From Candidatus Acidiferrales bacterium (lineage in GTDB: Bacteria > Acidobacteriota > Terriglobia > Acidiferrales > UBA7541): a DNA stretch of 9,998 bases. Both the position numbers and the translations under genes were made by a program. The notes beneath the pieces were generated by a model that was given only the letters and a program-made list of their open reading frames with translations, made no database searches and had not been told where the DNA came from. This document shows, in pieces, positions 1-6,183 of the stretch (position 1 is the first letter of the stretch; each line of letters starts with the position of its first letter). The DNA is taken from assembly GCA_955651735.1 (NCBI GenBank), contig CATPAM010000481.1, positions 1-9,998 on the forward strand, read 5' to 3'.

Positions 1-104
1 CATTTGATGTTCCACGTGGCCCATACCAAGAAGGCCCAGATAGCCCCAACTAACCCAACCACGACGATGCACACAATGAGAAGTATTTTCCGAGCCCTGC
101 TCAT
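1..104 (-). CDS. N-terminal fragment of a putative membrane-anchored protein, cut by the window edge
   Basis: An ATG at 104-102 opens a frame that stays open to base 1 (34 codons seen). The product starts MSRARK and then runs through about 22 mostly hydrophobic residues (7-28: I, L, V, G, W, F), the pattern of a signal anchor or uncleaved signal peptide with a positively charged cytoplasmic end. No good Shine-Dalgarno precedes the ATG. The frame is also open upstream, with an in-frame GTG at 149-147 that has AGG four bases before it, so the start is uncertain. The function cannot be told from this fragment. It lies downstream of hisA on the same strand but about 330 bp away, so it is probably a separate unit. 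Confidence 0.4.
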   Translation of the reverse strand, partial: MSRARKILLIVCIVVVGLVGAIWAFLVWATWNIK

Positions 105-219
105 GTCACGCCGTGATGGAACTACAGCAGTCGCACAATAAGCTAACACACTACCTGCGGTTCCACGGGCGTTGCGTGCTTCCTTAGAGCAAAACGCCGC
201 CTGGATGTCGATCGCTTAA

Positions 220-378
220 CTGTTGACAGAAGGAACGCGGCGCTTCGACGCGCGGACCATCGTCGGCGCCGACCAGAAGACGGCGGGACAACTTGTCGAG
301 GGCGCCCCCGCCATCTGCCCCTACTCGAATGCGATCAAGGGCAATGTCGATCTCCAAATCGCCGTCTCGGTTCGGTGA
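220..378 (+). pseudogene. C-terminal remnant of an Ohr/OsmC-family organic hydroperoxide resistance protein
   Basis: The frame 220-378 ends in TGA and contains QLVEGAPAICPYSNAIKGNV followed by DLQIAVSVR. This closely matches the C-terminal end of Ohr proteins, where a (H/A)-x-VCPYSNATRGN-(I/V)-D segment carries the resolving or peroxidatic-partner cysteine of the two-cysteine thiol peroxidase. Only about 52 codons are open: an in-frame TAA lies at 217-219, no start codon is in place, and a full Ohr is about 140 residues. A second frame (147-228) reads GSTGVACFLRA, which resembles the GYAACFIGA segment around the other catalytic cysteine of Ohr, so the gene may have decayed by an internal deletion plus a frameshift. 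The ICPYSN match is strong; the upstream piece is tentative. The remnant converges on hisA. Confidence 0.7.
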
Positions 379-434
379 CTTGAGACGCCGAAATTCTCCG
401 GATAAACATAAGAGTGGTACAAGGCCTCAGCCCT

Positions 435-1124
435 CTACTGCAACCGGTACTTGTAGAGTGCCATGCCTACCGCCGCGTCGATCCCCATCCGTTCAAGAGC
501 ATCTATTTCCCGCTGTGCCTTAATGCCACCCGCAGCGATGATCGGATGCGAGGTGGCACTGCGCAACCGCTCGAACCACTCGCGATTGGCTCCCCTCATG
601 GTTCCTTCACGATCCACATCTGTGCAGAGAAATGCGGCGCAAAACGGCTCAAGCTGCTCCATCACCTGCTCCGCTCGAATCCGCAGGCTTTCTCGCCATC
701 CCTTAGTCACAACGTGGCCCTTGGCCGTGTCGAGCGCCACAACAATTGCCGGACGGCCTACTCGCGTGCGAAGCCGCCGGAGAAATGGCGCGTTTATCTT
801 GCTTTCCTCGAACGCGGCACTTCCGACAATGACTTGGTGCGCCCCCCATTTCGTAATTTCCTCCGCGCGCGAAACGGTGCGAATTCCTCCGCCCACACGC
901 ACTTTCATGGCATATCGCTGGGCCGCTTCTTCGCATAGTTTGCGCGCCAGTTCGCTGTTATTGCCTTTCCCGATGGCAGCATCCAAATCGATGACGTGCA
1001 GCCACTTGTACTTCTTGAACTTCAGCAGCAGCGACATCACGTCCGCGATCGCAAGCTCGCGCCTTCTCCCGTGCACGAGCTGCACCGCTTGGCCTTCCTG
1101 CAAGTCAATACACGGAATTAGCAC
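435..1124 (-). CDS. hisA: ProFAR isomerase, HisA-type (beta/alpha)8 barrel
   Basis: HisA performs the Amadori rearrangement of ProFAR to PRFAR, the fourth step of histidine synthesis. The 229-residue product keeps the paired catalytic aspartates (D7 in PCIDLQEG, D132 in ALDTAKG), the phosphate-binding loops VGGGIRT (78-83) and AAGGIK (near 200), the GW at 142-143 typical of HisA, and [11 protein letters not shown] at about 168-178. The loop after strand 1 (LVHGRRREL) departs from the usual LVxGDY region and is shorter, so this is a divergent HisA. The start is GTG, 7 nt inside the end of hisF, with AGG five bases upstream. It is the last gene of the operon. Placing hisF before hisA reverses the common H-A-F order. 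A TrpF-like side activity (PriA) cannot be excluded, but position and motifs favour HisA. Confidence 0.88.
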   Translation of the reverse strand: MLIPCIDLQEGQAVQLVHGRRRELAIADVMSLLLKFKKYKWLHVIDLDAAIGKGNNSELARKLCEEAAQRYAMKVRVGGGIRTVSRAEEITKWGAHQVIVGSAAFEESKINAPFLRRLRTRVGRPAIVVALDTAKGHVVTKGWRESLRIRAEQVMEQLEPFCAAFLCTDVDREGTMRGANREWFERLRSATSHPIIAAGGIKAQREIDALERMGIDAAVGMALYKYRLQ

Positions 1125-1882
1125 GGCAACCTAACTGGAATCCCACGCGCGGACAGAAATTCTTTGAGCTCGCGAATCGGCTGAATACGATCGTGGAAAA
1201 TGGAGGCCGCCAACGCCGCATCCGCGTACCCGGCGGTAAAAATCTCCGCGAAGTGATCGGGCAGCTTCGCGCCGCCGGACGCGATAACCGGTACGGAGAC
1301 CGTCGACGATATCGCCGCCGTGAGCGCCGTATCGAAGCCGCTCTTTGTCCCATCTCGATCCATGGACGTCAGCAGAATCTCTCCGGCCCCAAGGGCAACG
1401 CCTTGTTTTGCCCATGCGATCGCGTCCAGATTTGCGGAGTCACGCCCGCCGCGAATCATCACCACCCATTGGTCCCCGTCTCTCTTGGCATCGATCGCCA
1501 GCACCACGGCCTGCGCGCCAAACTCAAGCGATGTTTCCGAGATCAACTCGGGCCGTGCCACTGCCGCGGTATTCAGCGTAATCTTGTCTGCGCCGGCTCG
1601 CAGCACAGCCCGCGCGTCTTCCGTGCTCCGGATGCCGCCTCCCGCGGTCAGGGGAATCGCGAGCTCCGCCGCAACGCGCCGAATCGTCTCCAGAAACGTC
1701 GGCCGCCGGTCGCGCGAAGCTGCAATATCCAGCACGACGATCTCGTCCGCGCCTTCTGCGTTATACCGCGCTCCCAATTGCGCGGGGTCGCCGGCGTCGC
1801 GAAGCTCGACAAAGTTCACGCCCTTCACCACGCGGTCGCCATCGACATCCAGGCAAGGAATGATGCGTCGCGCCAGACTCAT
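1118..1882 (-). CDS. hisF: Imidazole glycerol phosphate synthase, cyclase subunit
   Basis: HisF takes ammonia delivered from HisH and converts PRFAR to imidazole glycerol phosphate and AICAR. The 254-residue product has the standard length and begins [15 protein letters not shown]. The catalytic aspartates are D12 (CLDVDG) and D131 (AIDAKRDG). The phosphate-binding GGGIR lies at 81-85 and the second-half loop is [14 protein letters not shown]. The frame is open about 42 codons further upstream, but the start at 1882 is favoured by the family N-terminus, a 4-nt ATGA overlap with the hisH stop, and a GAGG eight bases before the ATG. It follows the glutaminase hisH, its physical partner, and overlaps hisA by 7 nt. 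Confidence 0.96.
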   Translation of the reverse strand: MSLARRIIPCLDVDGDRVVKGVNFVELRDAGDPAQLGARYNAEGADEIVVLDIAASRDRRPTFLETIRRVAAELAIPLTAGGGIRSTEDARAVLRAGADKITLNTAAVARPELISETSLEFGAQAVVLAIDAKRDGDQWVVMIRGGRDSANLDAIAWAKQGVALGAGEILLTSMDRDGTKSGFDTALTAAISSTVSVPVIASGGAKLPDHFAEIFTAGYADAALAASIFHDRIQPIRELKEFLSARGIPVRLPC

Positions 1883-2484
1883 GCGCACAGCCTCATGAAA
1901 TTCCGCAAGACTTGCGCGCCAGCTTCTCCGCTCTTCTCCGGATGAAACTGAACCGCGCACATATTTTCTTTTTCGAGTACAGCGACAAACTCTGTTCCAT
2001 AACTGCACGCAGCCACCGTTTCTTCGCCTTGTTCGATCGCGGCATAACTGTGCGCGAAATAGAAATACGCATCAGCGTCGATGCCCTTGAGCAACCGCGA
2101 CTGGTTTTTCAAGACGACGCGATTCCAGCCCATGTGCGGCAGCTTGGCGACTGGCGGCAGCGCGCACACGCGCCCCGGCAACAACTGTAGGCCGGTCAGG
2201 TCCGGCGCCTCGTCGCTAGCGTCATAGAGTGCTTGGAGTCCCAGGCAAATGCCGAGAAACGGAACGCCGCGACGAATCGCGTCGCATAGCGGCGCGCGCA
2301 ATTTGCGGTCGTTGAGCACTCGTATAAGGGCTTCGAAATGTCCCACGCCCGGGAGCAGCAGCGCCTCCGCTCTTTCCACGCATTCAGCCGTGGCCGCGCG
2401 TTGCGATTCTGCTCCCAGCCGCTGCAGGGCGCGCTCGACAGAAGCTACGTTGCTCACGCCGCAATCCAACAGGGTGATTTTCAC
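1879..2484 (-). CDS. hisH: Imidazole glycerol phosphate synthase, glutamine amidotransferase subunit
   Basis: HisH is a class I glutamine amidotransferase that releases ammonia from glutamine for HisF. The 201-residue product shows the family landmarks: LLPGVGHF (43-50), the nucleophile C80 in [16 protein letters not shown] (115-121), and the H181/E183 dyad partners in QFHPEKSG. I chose the GTG at 2484, which gives the N-terminus [20 protein letters not shown] and a GTGA 4-nt overlap with the hisB stop. The frame is open 81 codons further upstream, but that stretch is antisense-like to hisB and lacks HisH character. Overlaps on both sides imply translational coupling, as expected for a 1:1 complex with HisF. 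Confidence 0.95.
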   Translation of the reverse strand: MKITLLDCGVSNVASVERALQRLGAESQRAATAECVERAEALLLPGVGHFEALIRVLNDRKLRAPLCDAIRRGVPFLGICLGLQALYDASDEAPDLTGLQLLPGRVCALPPVAKLPHMGWNRVVLKNQSRLLKGIDADAYFYFAHSYAAIEQGEETVAACSYGTEFVAVLEKENMCAVQFHPEKSGEAGAQVLRNFMRLCA

Positions 2485-3071
2485 AGTAAACCCTTGGTGC
2501 TGGGAAGGACGCGCCGCAACCTTTTGTCGCGCGCCACGGCGAAACGCAAAGCGCGCGCAAACGCCTTGAACATGGCCTCTATTTGGTGATGCGAGGATCG
2601 CCCGTAGAGAACGCGGAGATGCACATTGGCGCGGGCCGCTTGCGCAAACCCTTGAAAGAAATCCTCGGTCAGCTCGGTCTGAAAATCTCCGATGCGCGCG
2701 CTCGAAATTTTGGCGTTCACAACGCAAAAGGGCCGCCCACCCAAATCGACCGCGCTGGCAGCGAGCGTCTCGTCCATGGGCATTAGGAAATATCCCGCGC
2801 GCAAGATTCCACGCTTCGTGCCCAGCGCCTTCGTCACCGCTTGGCCTAGGGCGATTCCCACGTCTTCCACAGTGTGGTGCTGGTCGACGTCCAAATCTCC
2901 GCGCGCGTTCAACTCTAAATCGACCGCGCCATGCCGGGCCACGAGTTCCAACATGTGATCGAAGAAACGAATTCCCGTGGCGATGCGAGCGTGGCCGCGC
3001 CCGTCGAGATTCAACCGAATGCTGATATCGGTTTCCTTCGTCTTTCGATGAATCTTTGCTGTCCTTGGCAT
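2481..3071 (-). CDS. hisB: Imidazoleglycerol-phosphate dehydratase (monofunctional)
   Basis: This Mn-dependent enzyme dehydrates imidazole glycerol phosphate to imidazole acetol phosphate. At 196 residues it is the single-domain form, without the N-terminal histidinol-phosphate phosphatase of the enterobacterial protein. Visible signatures are [13 protein letters not shown] (36-48), the metal-binding [12 protein letters not shown] (61-72; H65, H66, E69), MPMDETLA (97-104) and the second metal cluster [17 protein letters not shown] (159-175; H161, H162, E165). The ATG at 3071 has AGG six bases upstream and gives the expected N-terminus with the TKETDI strand. It lies 28 bp after the hisD stop and overlaps hisH by 4 nt. 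Because the phosphatase domain is absent, a separate HolPase must exist elsewhere. Confidence 0.96.
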   Translation of the reverse strand: MPRTAKIHRKTKETDISIRLNLDGRGHARIATGIRFFDHMLELVARHGAVDLELNARGDLDVDQHHTVEDVGIALGQAVTKALGTKRGILRAGYFLMPMDETLAASAVDLGGRPFCVVNAKISSARIGDFQTELTEDFFQGFAQAARANVHLRVLYGRSSHHQIEAMFKAFARALRFAVARDKRLRRVLPSTKGLL

Positions 3072-3099
3072 TGCGAGCCTATCTCGGGAACATTCAATT

Positions 3100-4353
3100 T
3101 CATTCCCGCACTCCCACAGCGTTCTCGTGCGCCTGCAGATTCTCTGCCCGTGCGAGAACGCGCACGTCACCGGCCAGGCGTCTGAAACCTTTGCGGCCAA
3201 TCGTCTGCACGCTGATGCATTTCACAAAATCCGCAGCCGACAAGCCTCCACGGCTGCGCGCCCAGCCGCCCGTAGGTAAAACGTGGTTGCTGCCGCTCGC
3301 GTAATCGCCGAGCGGCTGCGCAGCCCAAGGACCAACAAAAACAGTTCCAGCCGCAGAAATCTTTTCGAGAGTCGCAGCTCCAGCTTGCGGAAGGCTGAGA
3401 TGTTCCGGCGCAAAGCGATTCACAAACTCGAACGCCGCATTCTCGGACGCCGCGAGCAGAATCACCCCGTGCGTTTTCAAGGAAACACGGGCAGAGTTTG
3501 TCTCCGGCAATCTCTTCAGCTGTTCGTCGACTTCGCGCCGCACTTCCCTTGCCAGTCGCGCGGACGTCGTCACTAGGATGCTCGCTGCGTCCGCGGCATG
3601 TTCCGCTTGCGCCAGCAAATCCGCCGCAATCCATCTCGGATTACCCCGCGACGCAATCACAATCGCTTCTGTCGGTCCGGCTGGGAGATCAATGGCACAG
3701 TTGCAGCTCACGAGTTGCTTTGCCGCAGTCACAAAGCGGTTGCCGGGTCCAAAAATCTTATCGACGCGCGGAATTGTCTCGGTACCGTAAGCCATAGCCG
3801 CGTTCGCCTGCGCGCCCCCGATCCGCGCGACCTCTCTCAGGCCGAGTACGCCCGCCGCCGCAAGCAACTCATTGTTCGGCCTCGAACAGACGACCACGAT
3901 CTTCTTTGTCCCAGCAACCTGAGCGGGCACCGCCGTCATTATCAGCGTCGAAAACAAAGTGGCCTTGCCGCCTGGAATATAGCAGCCAATCGTTTCAAAC
4001 GGCCTGACCACTTGCCCGATACTCACGCCCGGTTCCACTTCCATCGACCAGTTTCGTGGCAACTGTTTCTCAGCCACGTTCCGGACGTTGGTCATCGCGT
4101 GCTTCACAGCGCGCAAGAAATCTGAGCCAACGCTCTTCTGCGCTTCCTCGATCTCTAGCTTCGACACCCACATCCCGCTGCGCACCAAATCTATGCCATC
4201 TAGCTTTTTCGTCCAGGAACACAGCCCATCATCGCCGCGCCCCCGCACATCGGCGACAATCTTCGGCGCGACGTTCTCAGCTTGCGTGTCGCGCCGTTCG
4301 CGTGCGGCAAGCAGCCTCTTCTCCACCGCACCCGCAAGTCTCAAAATCCGCAT
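3100..4353 (-). CDS. hisD: Histidinol dehydrogenase
   Basis: HisD is a Zn-dependent enzyme that oxidises L-histidinol to L-histidine with two NAD+, the last step of the pathway. The 417-residue protein is close to the normal 420-435. Conserved parts include CYIPGGKA (124-131), [13 protein letters not shown] (179-191), [12 protein letters not shown] (201-212) and [10 protein letters not shown] (221-230). Zinc ligands are Q249 and H252 (LAQAEHAAD), D350 ([13 protein letters not shown]) and H409 (AHENAV). The general base pair E317-H318 lies in FAPEHLS. Its ATG overlaps the hisG TGA by one base (TGATG), a typical termination-reinitiation junction. All catalytic residues are present, so it should be active. 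Confidence 0.97.
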   Translation of the reverse strand: MRILRLAGAVEKRLLAARERRDTQAENVAPKIVADVRGRGDDGLCSWTKKLDGIDLVRSGMWVSKLEIEEAQKSVGSDFLRAVKHAMTNVRNVAEKQLPRNWSMEVEPGVSIGQVVRPFETIGCYIPGGKATLFSTLIMTAVPAQVAGTKKIVVVCSRPNNELLAAAGVLGLREVARIGGAQANAAMAYGTETIPRVDKIFGPGNRFVTAAKQLVSCNCAIDLPAGPTEAIVIASRGNPRWIAADLLAQAEHAADAASILVTTSARLAREVRREVDEQLKRLPETNSARVSLKTHGVILLAASENAAFEFVNRFAPEHLSLPQAGAATLEKISAAGTVFVGPWAAQPLGDYASGSNHVLPTGGWARSRGGLSAADFVKCISVQTIGRKGFRRLAGDVRVLARAENLQAHENAVGVRE

Positions 4354-5228
4354 CAGAGCACGATCTTATTCAGGGGATACTCGACAATTCCCTGCGCATT
4401 CACGGCTTTAAGCTTCGGCAAAATCTGCCGGACCACCGATTCCTCGACAATCGTATTCACCGCCACCCACCCCGGATCGCTGAGCATCGAAATCGTGGGA
4501 TTTTTCAGCGCTGGCAGAATAGCGACCACGCGGTCAAGATCCTCCCGTCGTACATTGAGTAGCAAGCCAACTTTGCTAGCCGCAGCAATGGCCCCCTGCA
4601 GCATCAAAATTAGACTCTCCGCTTTTTCTTTCTTCCACGCGTCTGCGGTCGCCGCACGGTTCATAATAAAGACCGTGGCCGATTCCAAAACGGTGTCCAC
4701 AATCCGCAAGCGGTTAGCGCGCAGTGAAGACCCCGTCTCAGTCACCTCGACAATCGCGTCAGCAAGCTGCGGCACTTTCACCTCCGTAGCCCCCCAAGAA
4801 AAATCCACGCGTGCATTCACTCCGTGCCGCTTTAGATATTCCCCGGTGATGCGCACGATCTCCGTAGCGATTACTTTGCCTTGCAAATCGCGCGGCTCAC
4901 GAATCGCGGAATCTTCCTGCACCGCGAGCACCCAGCGCACGCGCGACAGCCTCTGCTTCGCGTATACAAGCTCGGCGAGTTCCTCGACGTCCGAGCCAGT
5001 TTCGACCACCCAATCATGCCCAGTAATTCCCGCATCCAGCGCCCCTGTTTCCACATAGCGCGCCATCTCCTGCGCACGCACGAGCAAGCACTCAATCTCC
5101 GGATCATCAATCGCAGGCACGTAGCTTCGCGAGCTAATCGTGATCTTCCAACCGGCCCGCGCAAAAAGCTCCAACGTCGCTTCCTGCAAGCTACCCTTAG
5201 GGATTCCCAGCCTCAAGCGATTCATCAT
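4353..5228 (-). CDS. hisG: ATP phosphoribosyltransferase, long form with C-terminal regulatory domain
   Basis: HisG condenses ATP with PRPP, the committed step of histidine synthesis. The 291-residue protein belongs to the long (HisG-L) class: residues 1-210 form the two-lobed catalytic part, with RLGIPKGSL at the N-terminus, [14 protein letters not shown] (60-73) and the PRPP loop [14 protein letters not shown] (161-174). Residues from about 215 form the ACT-like domain that binds histidine in this class, so no HisZ partner is needed. Two ATGs stand in tandem (5228 and 5225). The first overlaps the hisI stop as ATGA and is adopted; the real start could be either, changing one residue. The presence of the regulatory domain points to feedback inhibition in addition to the upstream attenuator. 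Confidence 0.96.
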   Translation of the reverse strand: MMNRLRLGIPKGSLQEATLELFARAGWKITISSRSYVPAIDDPEIECLLVRAQEMARYVETGALDAGITGHDWVVETGSDVEELAELVYAKQRLSRVRWVLAVQEDSAIREPRDLQGKVIATEIVRITGEYLKRHGVNARVDFSWGATEVKVPQLADAIVEVTETGSSLRANRLRIVDTVLESATVFIMNRAATADAWKKEKAESLILMLQGAIAAASKVGLLLNVRREDLDRVVAILPALKNPTISMLSDPGWVAVNTIVEESVVRQILPKLKAVNAQGIVEYPLNKIVL

Positions 5229-5611
5229 TGCGCCCCCGGAGCGTACACTTTATCCGGATCAAATGTCCGCTCCTCAATCGTGCGCACGCCGCCGTTCTCT
5301 TCGATCCGTCGGAAGAAGCAACTACAATAACCTTCGTGGCAAACGCCAGGTCCTGCTGGCTCGACGCGCAAAAGTAATGCATCCCCGTCGCAATCGATAC
5401 GCATTTCCACTACGCGCAAGACGTGCCCGCTCGTCTCCCCTTTCTTCCACAAACGGTTGCGCGAGCGGCTGAAGAACACCGCCTCGCGCGTTCGCTGCGT
5501 CTCCGCAAGCGCCTCCGCGTTCATGAAGCCGAGCATCAATACTTCGCCGGTGCGGCCGTCCTGAACAATCGCGGGCACTAGCCCGCCTCTTTTTTCAAAT
5601 GCGATGTCCAC
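5225..5611 (-). CDS. hisI: Phosphoribosyl-AMP cyclohydrolase (monofunctional)
   Basis: HisI opens the adenine ring of phosphoribosyl-AMP to give ProFAR, using Zn and Mg. Counting from the GTG at 5611 the protein has 128 residues. It shows [12 protein letters not shown] (24-35), [16 protein letters not shown] (48-63), the Mg-binding DCDGD (73-77) and the zinc-binding [11 protein letters not shown] (91-101). The HisE pyrophosphatase domain is absent. The frame is open upstream to a TTG at 5641, but that codon lies in the U-run of the attenuator terminator. GTG 5611 has a strong GGAGG six bases before it and an in-family N-terminus, so it is the better start; ATG 5629 is a weaker alternative. 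It is the first structural gene of the operon. Confidence 0.93.
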   Translation of the reverse strand: MDIAFEKRGGLVPAIVQDGRTGEVLMLGFMNAEALAETQRTREAVFFSRSRNRLWKKGETSGHVLRVVEMRIDCDGDALLLRVEPAGPGVCHEGYCSCFFRRIEENGGVRTIEERTFDPDKVYAPGAQ

Positions 5612-5617
5612 GTGCTT

Positions 5618-5622
5618 CCTCC
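5618..5622 (-). promoter_or_regulatory. Shine-Dalgarno that fixes the hisI start
   Basis: GGAGG stands six bases before the GTG at 5611 and is the strongest ribosome site in the his operon. It lies only 12 bases beyond the last U of the attenuator terminator, so hisI is translated independently of the leader peptide once transcription reads through. Confidence 0.85.
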
Positions 5623-5634
5623 GAAACATCCACC

Positions 5635-5672
5635 AAAACAAAAAACCCGCTGGGGCTTGCTGCGCCAGCGGG
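5635..5672 (-). terminator. his attenuator: intrinsic terminator
   Basis: On the transcribed strand a perfect 8-bp GC-rich stem, CCCGCTGG (5672-5665) with CCAGCGGG (5653-5646), closes an 11-base loop. It is followed at once by TTTTTTGTTTT (5645-5635). This is a textbook intrinsic terminator placed between the leader peptide and hisI, 27 bases after the leader stop codon. Such a position makes sense only as a conditional terminator, since it would otherwise silence its own operon. Confidence 0.93.
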
Positions 5673-5721
5673 CCGATGAGTACGTTTTCTAACGAATCGC
5701 TACGTACAACTCAACGGACGC
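5668..5721 (-). promoter_or_regulatory. his attenuator: antiterminator hairpin competing with the terminator
   Basis: Read in RNA sense, pairs can form as GCG (5721-5719) with CGC (5670-5668), CCG (5717-5715) with CGG (5675-5673), UGAG (5713-5710) with CUCA (5680-5677), and UACGU (5706-5702) with ACGUA (5685-5681). That is 15 bp interrupted by small bulges, with a 16-base loop. The 3' side takes five bases of the terminator's 5' arm (5672-5668), so the two folds exclude each other. The 5' side begins right after the last His codon and ends on the leader stop codon. A ribosome stalled at His codons leaves it free, while one ending at the stop covers it. A small early stem, CGGC (5733-5730) with GCCG (5724-5721), may act as a pause hairpin. 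Folded by eye; energies not calculated. Confidence 0.75.
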
Positions 5722-5780
5722 GGCTTGTGGCCGTGATGATGATGGTGCCGATGCGCCCGGACATGCTTCAAAACGCTCAT
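5700..5780 (-). CDS. hisL: his operon leader peptide, 26 residues with 8 histidines
   Basis: ATG 5780 to TAG 5700 encodes a 26-residue peptide whose residues 10-18 read HRHHHHHGH, with another His at 6: eight His in total, five in a row (12-16). Both CAT and CAC codons are used. It precedes an intrinsic terminator and the his structural genes, the arrangement of classical histidine attenuation, in which ribosome speed over the His codons senses charged tRNA-His. The peptide itself is not expected to have a function. No convincing Shine-Dalgarno precedes the ATG, and the predicted transcription start lies only about five bases upstream, so it may be translated as a nearly leaderless message. 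Confidence 0.92.
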   Translation of the reverse strand: MSVLKHVRAHRHHHHHGHKPRPLSCT

Positions 5781-5791
5781 TTGCTGAGCCA

Positions 5792-5820
5792 AGTCTAAAC
5801 AAGCCAGCCCCTGCCGTCAA
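5792..5820 (-). promoter_or_regulatory. Predicted sigma-70-type promoter of the his operon
   Basis: TTGACG (5820-5815) and TAGACT (5797-5792) are separated by exactly 17 bp, matching five of six and four of six consensus positions. Transcription should start near 5785, just before the leader-peptide ATG at 5780. Placement immediately upstream of the attenuator supports it. Confidence 0.7.
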
Positions 5821-5879
5821 TCCATGCCAAGCCCCAAAAAACCGATGCGCCAAATGCGTCTTTTCGATGCTTCCACAGA
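5821..5879. other. Spacer between the two divergent promoters
   Basis: Fifty-nine bases separate the two predicted -35 boxes. The spacer contains two spaced copies of ATGCGYC (5845-5851 and 5854-5860, nine bases start to start) and CGATGC at 5843-5848 and 5865-5870. These could be operator half-sites for a protein touching both promoters, but they are short and may be chance. Confidence 0.25.
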
Positions 5880-5908
5880 TTGACTTTCCCAGCCCCCTCC
5901 GCTACTTT
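5880..5908 (+). promoter_or_regulatory. Predicted sigma-70-type promoter of the dap operon
   Basis: TTGACT (5880-5885) and TACTTT (5903-5908) are spaced by 17 bp. The -10 box is weak (three of six), but a start near 5915 would fall about three bases before the first stem of the lysine riboswitch, which is where a riboswitch transcript should begin. Confidence 0.6.
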
Positions 5909-5917
5909 CATTCTGTA

Positions 5918-6119
5918 CTTGGTAGAGGTGCGGATCCCATTAGTAGCGGGGCGTGCTTTCCGATCAGCTTCGGACGCTTGCGCGAAAGGGGCAATTGCTG
6001 TTGATCCGCCGAAGTCGTCGCGGCAGCTGAATGCCGTACGCGGCTGGGGGCCAGGCCTAAGACCTGTCCACTGTCATCCGTAAGCAGTAACGATGTCACG
6101 CGGATGGAGCGCTATCGAG
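5918..6119 (+). promoter_or_regulatory. Lysine riboswitch (L-box) aptamer
   Basis: The region matches the L-box core in order: GGTAGAGGTGCGG (5921-5933) followed by AGTAG, the GCGAAAGGGGC block (5982-5992), GCCGAAG (6008-6014), GGCTGGGGGCC and then CTGTCATCCG (6071-6080), and GGATGGAGCGCTATCGAG at the end. The closing helix P1 pairs CTTGGTAG (5918-5925) with CTATCGAG (6112-6119) over eight base pairs, two or three of them G-U. A late helix pairs CATCCG (6075-6080) with CGGATG (6101-6106). The aptamer binds free lysine and lies directly upstream of four diaminopimelate/lysine genes, so it should repress them when lysine is plentiful. Length about 200 nt is normal for the class. Identified by recall of the consensus, not by a covariance search. 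Confidence 0.93.
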
Positions 6120-6150
6120 GAGTGACAGCCCCGAGCTTCCTTCGGTTCTT
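6115..6150 (+). terminator. Candidate expression platform of the lysine riboswitch
   Basis: CCGAG (6131-6135) can pair with TTCGG (6141-6145) around a five-base loop, followed by a pyrimidine-rich TTCTTTCCTTCTCT. Alternatively UCGAGG (6115-6120), which includes the 3' strand of P1, can pair with CUUCGG (6140-6145). The two folds exclude each other: lysine-bound P1 would free the small terminator, and unbound RNA would form the antiterminator. The stem is short and the U-run imperfect, so translational control at dapE is a serious alternative. A six-pair stem AUCGUU (6160-6165) with AGCGAU (6177-6182) abuts the dapE ATG. Confidence 0.5.
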
Positions 6151-6183
6151 TCCTTCTCTATCGTTCCGTTCCAGAAAGCGATC

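Noticed and set aside
414..1134. Long plus-strand open frames opposite hisA (for example 414-938 and 463-1134)
   Set aside because: They are antisense to a well-conserved hisA, have arginine/serine-rich low-complexity products and no recognisable motif; they follow from GC-rich codon use on the other strand.
1193..1945. Plus-strand open frame of 250 codons opposite hisF
   Set aside because: It lies entirely antisense to hisF and the end of hisH, whose motifs are clear, and its product resembles no family.
4282..5058. Plus-strand open frame of 258 codons opposite hisG
   Set aside because: Antisense to hisG, serine-rich translation without domain features; shadow frame.
5604..5798. Plus-strand open frame of 64 codons across the his leader
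   Set aside because: It is the complement of the His-codon run, promoter and terminator; the minus-strand leader peptide explains the region much better.
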